Notes under the pieces: model-generated
Database searches by the model: none
What the model was told of the DNA's origin: nothing
Seen by the model: only the letters and a program-made list of their open reading frames with translations
Origin: Vulcanimicrobiota bacterium
Lineage (GTDB): Bacteria; Vulcanimicrobiota; Vulcanimicrobiia; Vulcanimicrobiales; Vulcanimicrobiaceae
DNA: 15,808 nucleotides
Assembly: GCA_019233415.1 (NCBI GenBank)
Contig: JAFAMK010000209.1
Coordinates: forward strand, 1 to 15,808
Direction: 5' to 3'
Position numbers and translations under genes: made by a program
Shown: positions 5,575-12,107 of the stretch, piece by piece
Position numbering within the stretch: the first letter of the stretch is position 1
Layout: every line of letters starts with the position of its first letter

Positions 5575-6207
5575 GTGAGCGAAGGCGCCGATCCCGGATT
5601 CGAGAGCGTTCGCACGACGCTCGAATCGGCGCTGACGCTTCCGTTCGCGGTCACCATCTCGTCGTCGCAGATCGACGACGGCAAGACGCAGCTCGCGGCC
5701 GGAACCGCGCGGGCGTTCGCGCGCGCGGGGTTCAGCGCGATCGTCGTCGACGCGCATCCCGCGTTTCCCGGCGTCGGCCCTGCGCTCGGCGTGGGTGAGC
5801 TGCCGCTGCCGACGACCGTCGACGCGGCGGAGCTGCCGATCTACCACGTGGAGGACAACCTCGACGCCGTTTCGATCGGCAGCCACAAGTTGCTCGACGG
5901 GCTTCCGCCCGCGAAGACGCAGGCGTTCATCCAGCGGATGCGCCGCATCTATCAGGTCACGATCATCGACACGTGCGACCTGTTCTACGACGCGTTTGCG
6001 GTGCAGTGCGCGGCGGCATGCGACGGCGTCGTGCTGGCGGTCCGCTACGCGCGCGATCCCGATCCCGAGGACGATCGCGTCGTGACGACGCTCGAAAAGA
6101 TGGGCGCGCGGATCGTCGGGTCGGTGCCGACCGACTATCCGCCGCAGCCGCTCGGGCGGCTCGTCGCGCGGCTGACTAGGTTTTCTTTATTTCGTCGTCG
6201 TCCGTGA
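5575..6207 (+). CDS. CpsD/CapB-like P-loop ATPase, degenerate BY-kinase partner of the Wzz-like protein
   Basis: 210 aa from GTG 5575, two bases after the stop of the co-polymerase gene and in a different frame. It is a cytoplasmic P-loop NTPase of the bacterial tyrosine kinase/MinD class. Seen are: FESVRTTLESAL (9-20), matching the E..R region before the P-loop; a P-loop-like SSSQIDDGKTQ (29-39) where kinases have GEGKS/T; Walker A'-like AIVVDAHP (55-62) with His where the family has Asp; and Walker B VTIIDT (128-133). The C-terminus ends FRRRP with no tyrosine cluster, so normal autophosphorylation of a Tyr tail is not expected. It probably regulates assembly of the exporter through ATP binding. 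The last 32 bp overlap the convergent DUF4157 gene. Other ParA/Mrp-like NTPases are an alternative, but the operon context favours this call. Confidence 0.75.
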   Translation: MSEGADPGFESVRTTLESALTLPFAVTISSSQIDDGKTQLAAGTARAFARAGFSAIVVDAHPAFPGVGPALGVGELPLPTTVDAAELPIYHVEDNLDAVSIGSHKLLDGLPPAKTQAFIQRMRRIYQVTIIDTCDLFYDAFAVQCAAACDGVVLAVRYARDPDPEDDRVVTTLEKMGARIVGSVPTDYPPQPLGRLVARLTRFSLFRRRP

Positions 6208-6577
6208 GGCGCTGCAGCGCGTGCGTGCCGAGCGTGTTCGCCTTCTCGCCGTTCACGGAGGCTTCGTGTTCGAGCGACGGGTTGTCGTTCACCGGCGCGC
6301 CGTTCACGGACGTCGTCACCGGGACGCGGTTCTCCATTTGCTGCACGACGTGGTAGGCTTCGTGCGCCAGGTGGTGGTCCTGACCGGGGCCGAGGTGGAT
6401 GTTCGTGCCCTGCGTGTAGGCGAGCGCGCCGACTTGGGCCGGGAGCGACGAGTTGCGGGTCACGGTCACGCCGGAGACGTCGTGGCCGGTCATCGCGTGG
6501 ATCCCCGCCTGGAGCTGCGCCGGCAGCCCGTTCGGGCGCACGTTCACGGGGCGCCGTTCGAGCGATTCGTAAGCCAT
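6176..6577 (-). CDS. DUF4157 metallopeptidase-like protein, candidate eCIS-associated effector
   Basis: 133 aa, no signal peptide. DUF4157 features are in order: GLPAQLQAGIHAMTGHDVSG (17-36), the amphipathic start seen in the family; GALAYTQGTNIHLGPG (50-65); HLAHEAYHVVQQ (69-80) with the zinc motif His72-Glu73-x-x-His76 intact; and LEHEAS (102-107), where Glu105 may be the third ligand. DUF4157 is known to be enriched beside extracellular contractile injection systems, often as the leading domain of toxins. Here it stands alone, so it may be a small protease, a maturation factor, or a cargo with no attached toxin. It has a strong ribosome binding site (GGGGGAGG, eight bases upstream) and lies 18 bp after the DUF6519 gene, presumably in the same transcript. 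The gene end overlaps the convergent ATPase gene. Proteolytic activity is inferred. Confidence 0.8.
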   Translation of the reverse strand: MAYESLERRPVNVRPNGLPAQLQAGIHAMTGHDVSGVTVTRNSSLPAQVGALAYTQGTNIHLGPGQDHHLAHEAYHVVQQMENRVPVTTSVNGAPVNDNPSLEHEASVNGEKANTLGTHALQRLTDDDEIKKT

Positions 6578-6585
6578 GGTCCCGT

Positions 6586-6593
6586 CCTCCCCC
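6586..6593 (-). promoter_or_regulatory. Strong ribosome binding site of the DUF4157 gene
   Basis: GGGGGAGG eight bases before ATG 6577. It is the best Shine-Dalgarno match noticed in the window and contrasts with the weak or coupled starts of the upstream baseplate genes, suggesting relatively high translation of the last gene of the operon. Confidence 0.6.
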
Positions 6594-6595
6594 AG

Positions 6596-9500
6596 CTAGG
6601 TCGCTGTTCCTTCGCTGTTCTTGCCGGACGACCCGCCGCGCCGGTAGACCCGGATGCGGTCCACGAGCGTGAGGCGCGCGACGTCGTGCCGGTCGCGGCT
6701 GCCGCCCTCGCCGGCGACCGCGTACACGATCCCGTCGACCGCGGCCAGCCCGAACGCCTCACGGCCGGGCGCGGGCAGACGCCGCACCTCGCCGCTACCG
6801 ACGCGAATCCGCTCCGCCTCGGTCGCGGGGTCGGCGCCGCCCGCGACGACGATCTCCTCGTCGCCGACGACGGCGGCGCGCGCGTAGGCGCGGGGCTCGT
6901 GGAGCGGCAGCCGGTGCGTCCAGCGGCCGCTTCCGAAGTGCAGCCGGTCGACACGCGCGGTCGGCGTGCGTGGCCGGCTCCAGACGCTGTGCGTCAGCAT
7001 CCCGCCGATCAGGTAGACGGCGCCGCCGACGAACGCCGCGGCGCTACCGTAGCGGCGGTCCGGCATCGGCCGCAGCCGGTACCAGACCGCGTCGGTCAGA
7101 TCGAACTCCTCGGCGGTCTCGCTGACGTAGCGGAAGCCGAACCAGGTGCGCCGGACCCCGCCGAAGACGACCAGGCTGCGGTCGTTCCCGGCCGCGGCGA
7201 AGCGCGCGCGCGCGGCGTGCATCCGCGGCGTCATGTCCGACCAGGTGTCGGTGCGCGGGTCGTACGTGTCGACCAGCGCGCTCGGGCGCCCGCGCTGGTC
7301 GAGTCCGCCCAGCACGTACAAACAGCCCCCGGCGGCGGTCACCGCGTAATCGCGGCGCACGCCCTCATACGGGCGGCACTGTTCCCACGGGTTGTCCGGA
7401 TGCGACGGATCGCGCCGCCAGAGCGAGCCGCGCTCGTAGAGCACGTACAACACGCCGTCGATCGCGACCGCGGTTGCGGCGCCGCCGTCCGGCGCGTCGG
7501 GCGCCGGCGTCCATGTCGGATCGCCTACCCGCGCCTCGACGACGCTGCCGGTCGCGACGTAGCCGGCCGGTGCGCTCCGCGCGAGCACCAGCTCCGCGTC
7601 GACCGCGCGTTCGACGATCCGCTCGACGACGATCGCCGAAATCGGTTCGTCGTCGTCCGGCTCGTCATGCTCGTGCGTGTGGTCGTGAGCGTGCGGCTCG
7701 GCGCGGCCGATCTGCACGTCGATCGGCTCGTCGTCGTCCGGTGCGGGCGCGTGCTCGGGAACCAGCTCGGCGACGGAGCGCACGAGCCGGCGCAGGTCGT
7801 GCTCGATGTGCGGGCCGTGGTCGTCGACGCGCACGCGCGCCAGCTCCGCGAACGTGTGCGTCACGCCGGCCGGCGGCGCGAACGACGGGCGGCCGTCCTG
7901 GTCGTGCGGCCAGCGCAGCGGGTTGTCCACCGCGTCGGGCCGCAGCAGCGCGTTCCAGTAGTCGCCGCAGCGGTACATGCCGCCGCGCGCGAAGTTCACC
8001 GTCAGATCGCCCACCGGGCGCGGCTTCGGGTCGAACGCATCGGCCGGGACGATCCCGTCCCACGTGCGCAAGACGGCGCCCTCGCCGACGCCGTCGATGC
8101 GCCCGCCGACGACGAGCTGGATGCGGCCGGGAACGTTGGTCGTGATGTCGCGAATCGTCGAGACGAACCCCGAGCGGAACGCCATCGTGTCGGTCTCGTC
8201 GGCGATCACGACGACGTCGCCGACCGAGAGCAGGTTCGAGCGGCGCGCGTCGTCGACGAGGATGATCGTGCTCGTGCGCTCGTCGACCGCCGGCGAGCCG
8301 GCGAGCGCGAAAACCACGTTCCCGTTCGAACGCGACCACAGCACGCTCGCGACGGGCCGCACGCGCACCTCGCCCGCGACGCCGTCGGGAACTTCGTCGA
8401 CCGTGAACGTGCGCTTGCCGTCGGCGTCGGGCGCGTTCCACGACACGACGCGCATCAGCTTGCGCGTCGGCGCGGGATCGAGCACTTGCAGATACTGACC
8501 GGAGGGCCAGGTCACGTCGGCGTCGCCGACGACCCGCAGTGTGCGCTCGCGCGGGTCGCGCCCGCGGTCGGCCGCGCGCACGTGCTCGACCGTGACGGCG
8601 TTCGGGTCGGCGCGGTCGTCGGCGGCGCCGCCCGGCGCGTGCACCTCGAACCGGTACAGCAGGTTGTCCTGAAGAATTCCGGTGCCGACGCCGACCGCGA
8701 TCTCGCCGCGGTCGAACTCGTCCGCGCACAGCGCGCCGAACGCGTCGGGCGTCGCGGCACGGACCTGCGCGACCGTCTGCGCGCGCCCGGTCGTGTCGAT
8801 CCCGCCCAGCGCGACGTCGCCGATCGACGGGTCTTCGAACGCGCTGACGTAGCGCTCCCACACGTCGAGGTAGAGCGTCGACTCTCCCGCGGGCAACGGG
8901 TCGGCGAACGGCGCGTGGCGCGCGTTCTCGCACAGCCAGCCGTTCGCGTAGGCGCGACCCGGGCTTACGCACAGTTCGGCGCGCGCGCGGTGCGCGGCGT
9001 CGGCCGCGTCGGCGCCGCGCCACGCCAGCGCCGGCACGTCGTTCTCGTCGGCATGGCGCACGTCGTGCTGGAGGTACGCGGCGACGATCTCGTGCCCGTG
9101 GCGGCGCCGTTTCCACACGCGCACCGCTTCGAGCGTGCCGGCGAACGAGTCGCCGATCCGCAGCGCGAGCCCGTCGTGCGCCGCGCCGGGGCCGGCGTTC
9201 GCGCGCGAGTCGAGCACGCCGTCGATCCACAGCTCGACGGTCGAGCCGGTGAAGACGCAGGCGACGAACGCGAACGCGCCGGCCGTCAGTGGCCGGCGCG
9301 AGGTCAGCGCGACCGCCGACGCCTGCGCGGCTAGCTCCCAGCGTTCGAAGACGACGCGGTCGTCGGCGTCGAGGGCGATGCGAAACTCGCCCGGCGCGTT
9401 CGCGTCGTCCGACGTGCGTGAAACGATCGTGCGCCGCGCCGAGGACGCACCCGGCGCGAGCGGTGCCGCGCGCAGCCACATCTCGACCGTGTACGGCGCA

Positions 9501-9790
9501 TCGCTGCCGAACGAGCCGGGATCGGTCGCCGGTGCGACGCCCGGCATGGTGCCGTCGAACGCGTAACCGTCGTGGAGGTGCACGCCGAAACCGGGTGCGG
9601 CGTGCGGCACGACCGCGACGCACAGCGGTTCGCCGCCGCCGAAGACGTCGGCGAGCGCGGTGCGCAAGCGATGGTCGACGATCGCCTGCTGCTCGTTCCA
9701 GTCCGCGTCGAGCTGGATCCGCCCTTGCTGCGCGACGACCCGGGTGTACCGGTGGACGTCGAACGCGGCGCGCGAAAGGTCGCCCTTCAT
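6596..9790 (-). CDS. DUF6519 baseplate-associated protein with LamG insertion, His-rich hinge and Kelch propeller
   Basis: 1064 aa. The N-terminus (MKGDLSRAAFDVHRYTRV, QQGRIQLDADWNEQQ) is the DUF6519 signature found in phage-tail-like/CIS loci. After residue about 95 a LamG/concanavalin-like domain is inserted (PYTVEMWLRAAPLAPG near 100 to GTLEAVRVWKRR near 225). The DUF6519 core then resumes with GRAYANGWLCENARHAPF and YLDVWERYVSAFEDPSIGDV, ALGGIDTTGRAQTV. Residues 684-717 form an Asp/Glu/His-rich hinge. From about 770 to 1040 Kelch-like blades repeat (LYVLGGLDQRG, LVVFGGVRRTW, VYLIGGMLTH, IVVAGGADPA, VYAVAGEGG), fitting a beta-propeller of about six blades. ATG 9790 is four bases after the upstream stop, so translation is probably coupled. 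The likely role is an exposed baseplate or fibre protein that touches a surface. The family link is firm; the role is inferred. Confidence 0.8.
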   Translation of the reverse strand: MKGDLSRAAFDVHRYTRVVAQQGRIQLDADWNEQQAIVDHRLRTALADVFGGGEPLCVAVVPHAAPGFGVHLHDGYAFDGTMPGVAPATDPGSFGSDAPYTVEMWLRAAPLAPGASSARRTIVSRTSDDANAPGEFRIALDADDRVVFERWELAAQASAVALTSRRPLTAGAFAFVACVFTGSTVELWIDGVLDSRANAGPGAAHDGLALRIGDSFAGTLEAVRVWKRRRHGHEIVAAYLQHDVRHADENDVPALAWRGADAADAAHRARAELCVSPGRAYANGWLCENARHAPFADPLPAGESTLYLDVWERYVSAFEDPSIGDVALGGIDTTGRAQTVAQVRAATPDAFGALCADEFDRGEIAVGVGTGILQDNLLYRFEVHAPGGAADDRADPNAVTVEHVRAADRGRDPRERTLRVVGDADVTWPSGQYLQVLDPAPTRKLMRVVSWNAPDADGKRTFTVDEVPDGVAGEVRVRPVASVLWSRSNGNVVFALAGSPAVDERTSTIILVDDARRSNLLSVGDVVVIADETDTMAFRSGFVSTIRDITTNVPGRIQLVVGGRIDGVGEGAVLRTWDGIVPADAFDPKPRPVGDLTVNFARGGMYRCGDYWNALLRPDAVDNPLRWPHDQDGRPSFAPPAGVTHTFAELARVRVDDHGPHIEHDLRRLVRSVAELVPEHAPAPDDDEPIDVQIGRAEPHAHDHTHEHDEPDDDEPISAIVVERIVERAVDAELVLARSAPAGYVATGSVVEARVGDPTWTPAPDAPDGGAATAVAIDGVLYVLYERGSLWRRDPSHPDNPWEQCRPYEGVRRDYAVTAAGGCLYVLGGLDQRGRPSALVDTYDPRTDTWSDMTPRMHAARARFAAAGNDRSLVVFGGVRRTWFGFRYVSETAEEFDLTDAVWYRLRPMPDRRYGSAAAFVGGAVYLIGGMLTHSVWSRPRTPTARVDRLHFGSGRWTHRLPLHEPRAYARAAVVGDEEIVVAGGADPATEAERIRVGSGEVRRLPAPGREAFGLAAVDGIVYAVAGEGGSRDRHDVARLTLVDRIRVYRRGGSSGKNSEGTAT
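7641..7741 (-). repeat. In-frame 20-bp direct repeat flanking the His-rich hinge
   Basis: Two 20-bp copies, 7641-7660 and 7722-7741, differ at one base and lie 81 bp (27 codons) apart. Each encodes PDDDEPI (residues 684-690 and 711-717). The segment between them carries five alternating histidines, PHAHDHTHEHDE (699-710). This looks like a small in-frame duplication bracketing a metal-binding-like hinge between the DUF6519 part and the Kelch propeller. Confidence 0.7.
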
Positions 9791-9794
9791 CCGG

Positions 9795-12107
9795 TCACGA
9801 GCGATACACGACCCGCGGCGTGACCCCTTCGGGAACGTATTCTTGCAAGACGATGTCCAGGTTGGCGCGCCGGCCGCCGTCGCGGTACGGTCCGTACGCG
9901 CCGATCTCCGAACCGTCGCTGCTGCCGGTGGTGATCGCACGGGGCGCATCGCTGCGCATGCGCCCGAAGCCGGGCCGGCCGTACTCGGTGCTGACCAGCA
10001 GCTGGCGATCCGTCAGCTGGCACTTGTAGCGCTGCGGCAGCGCGTCGCTGGAGCGAAACGCGCAGTAGCGCAGATAGCCGCGCTGCTGCACCTGCACGTT
10101 TATGGGCTGGTCGAACAGCGCGTCGCTCGCGACGAGCTGATACGCCTCGACCGTGCCGAGGAACGTCGAGCGGCTCGTCGTCAAGAACGGGCCGGCCGAT
10201 CCGGCGGTCAGCGACATGATCGGATCGGTGACGACCGAGTCCTCCACGATCAATTCGACCGCGTCCGTAAGACGGGCCCCACCCAGATAGCTTCGGCGCA
10301 CGACGATGCTGCGCGTGCGAGACGGCGGTTCCGCTTGCACAACCCCTTCCAAGCTCCACGTACCGCGCTCGTCCTTCACCGGCCGCAGCGTGGACGCCTC
10401 GATCTCCAGCTCGGCGTCGTGGCCCGAAACGATGCGGCCGCGGATGTTCAGCCCGAGGAGACGGATCGGGATCGGCTTCGCCGTCGGCTCCAGGAACAGC
10501 GAGCCGGCCAGGGTCGGGCGCGTCCCCGGCGCGGACTCGATCGAGAGCGCATCGAGCCACTTGCCGGGCCGGAAGCGCCAGCCGTCGACCGCGGACTGGG
10601 TCTGCGAGGTCCCGAGCACGATCCGTACCGCGCCGCTCGCGGCCTCGGCCGCGGCGAGCGCCGCCGAGAGCGACGAGACGCGCTCGAACGAGCCTGTCTC
10701 GGCAGCGTCGGCGTCGCGGCTCGCGCGGCGCAGGACCGCCAGCTCGTCGATCAGCCACCCGACCGGGACCGCGTTCGGCGTGAGCGGGAACGACGGCCAG
10801 CGGTCGAGGAACACGCGCACGCTCGGGAGGCCGCCCTCGCGCGCGTAGACGTCGTGCAGGTACGCCCACTCGCCGCCGAACGTCTCGAAGTTCAGTGGGT
10901 CCAGCGCGTCGCGGTACCGCGCGAAGTACGACGGCTCCATCAGTACGCGCGTCAGCAGTTGCCCTTCGAGCCGGCGCAGCCGCCCCTGGCCGCTCAGCGC
11001 GTTCGGCGGCGCGACCAGGATCGTCCGGGCGAACGCGCCCGGCCACGGCTTGGACGGCGGTCCGGCGCCGATCCCTTCGTGCGTGACGAGGTAGTAGTCG
11101 ACGCTGTAGATCGCGCGGTCGTCGGGGGGCATCAGCCGCCCCATCTCCGGGTCGACGTAGACGGTGCGCGAGTCGCCGGCGGCACCCGCCGGGAGCCGCC
11201 ATTCCGAGAGGTCGGCCACGACGAGCGGCGGCAGCGTCTCGCCGAGCCAGCCCAGCTCGCGCACGGTGATGCCGACGATGCTTCCGCGCGCGGCGAGGTC
11301 CTCGCGCGCGGCGGTTCGCGTCAGGGGCGTCGCGTAGCTCGGCCCGTCGCCGGTACCGTCGATCGGGCGCATCAGCATCTTGTCGTCGCCGAGCGGACTG
11401 AACGTGCGCCGCCGGCGGCTGGTCGGATCGGGGCGGCCCGGCTCGACCCCGCTCACCGGTGCCGCCTTGACGCGCCAGACCTCGACGGTCGCGATGCGCG
11501 TCCCGCCGACCGCGCTGCGCAAGTCGGCCGCCATGCTGCGCGCCGCCGCGTCCGGACCGCCCGGTGGGCGGTTGCGCACGTCGGCGTAGCCGGTCCGCCA
11601 GAGACTGTTGCCGTCGACGCGCGCCGTCGCAGCAACGGCGTCGACGCCGTCGGTGACGCGCACGGTCCAGCCGGTCGCGTCGCGCGCAAACTCTTCGAGG
11701 GCGGTCGCCGTCCCTTTGCGACGCCGGTAGTCGACGACGTTCGCGACCACCGCACGCAGATCGGCGCCGTTCTTGCGCAGCGCGTCCAGGTCGCGAATCG
11801 CAAGCGGCTCGGCGAGCAGCGGCAGCATCTCCGGCGCGCACGTTTCGACGAACCAGTCGTCGTAGAGCGCGGCGATCTCGGCTTCGAGCAGGTCGTACTG
11901 GGTCTGCAGAATCGAGAACAGCGCCTTGAGCGGCGGGATGCGCGTGTCCGCGACTTCGCTGCCGACGTTCTGCAGGTTCATCGCCGCGAGCACGTCGCGG
12001 TCGACCGAATAGATCTCGTCGTCGCGGCGGCGGTAGAGCGTCGGCAGCAGCTCGTAGAGGTTCGGGCGCGAGCGCTTGCGCGGTCCGCCGCCGTCGAACG
12101 GGTTCAC
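9795..12107 (-). CDS. Phage tail protein I-like baseplate protein with beta-helix-like C-terminal region
   Basis: 770 aa from GTG 12107, whose GTGA overlaps the upstream stop; the same frame is open further upstream but there lies inside the J-like gene. The N-terminal region (NLYELLPTLYRRRDDE, VDRDVLAAMNLQN, LFSILQTQYDLLEAEIAALY, DWFVETCAPEMLPLLAEPL) matches P2 tail protein I-type baseplate proteins of CIS loci, the wedge component beside the J-like protein. From about 545 to 700 the chain has short beta repeats (GLNIRGRIVSGHDAELEIEA, STFLGTVEAYQLVASDALF, then RGYLRYCAF and PQRYKC) suggesting a right-handed beta-helix. The end (EYGRPGFGRM, SEIGAYGPYR, NLDIVLQEYVPEGVTPRV) is a conserved tail I recall from this CIS family. 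It is probably a structural baseplate part with a fibre-like module. The next gene starts four bases downstream. Confidence 0.8.
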   Translation of the reverse strand: MNPFDGGGPRKRSRPNLYELLPTLYRRRDDEIYSVDRDVLAAMNLQNVGSEVADTRIPPLKALFSILQTQYDLLEAEIAALYDDWFVETCAPEMLPLLAEPLAIRDLDALRKNGADLRAVVANVVDYRRRKGTATALEEFARDATGWTVRVTDGVDAVAATARVDGNSLWRTGYADVRNRPPGGPDAAARSMAADLRSAVGGTRIATVEVWRVKAAPVSGVEPGRPDPTSRRRRTFSPLGDDKMLMRPIDGTGDGPSYATPLTRTAAREDLAARGSIVGITVRELGWLGETLPPLVVADLSEWRLPAGAAGDSRTVYVDPEMGRLMPPDDRAIYSVDYYLVTHEGIGAGPPSKPWPGAFARTILVAPPNALSGQGRLRRLEGQLLTRVLMEPSYFARYRDALDPLNFETFGGEWAYLHDVYAREGGLPSVRVFLDRWPSFPLTPNAVPVGWLIDELAVLRRASRDADAAETGSFERVSSLSAALAAAEAASGAVRIVLGTSQTQSAVDGWRFRPGKWLDALSIESAPGTRPTLAGSLFLEPTAKPIPIRLLGLNIRGRIVSGHDAELEIEASTLRPVKDERGTWSLEGVVQAEPPSRTRSIVVRRSYLGGARLTDAVELIVEDSVVTDPIMSLTAGSAGPFLTTSRSTFLGTVEAYQLVASDALFDQPINVQVQQRGYLRYCAFRSSDALPQRYKCQLTDRQLLVSTEYGRPGFGRMRSDAPRAITTGSSDGSEIGAYGPYRDGGRRANLDIVLQEYVPEGVTPRVVYRS

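Noticed and set aside
5570..5577. Frameshift splitting a Wzc-like fusion into two genes
   Set aside because: Wzz-like and CpsD-like parts are commonly separate genes, each part has a natural end or start here, and no broken motif lies at the junction.
6147..6190. Intrinsic terminator at the end of the polysaccharide operon
   Set aside because: A 5-bp GC stem (6147-6160) is present, but about 20 nt separate it from the T-rich run, and both lie in coding sequence.
6221..9334. Long plus-strand open frame opposite the DUF6519 gene
   Set aside because: It is Arg/Val/Ala rich with no domain and mirrors the codon pattern of the minus-strand gene; high GC produces such shadows.
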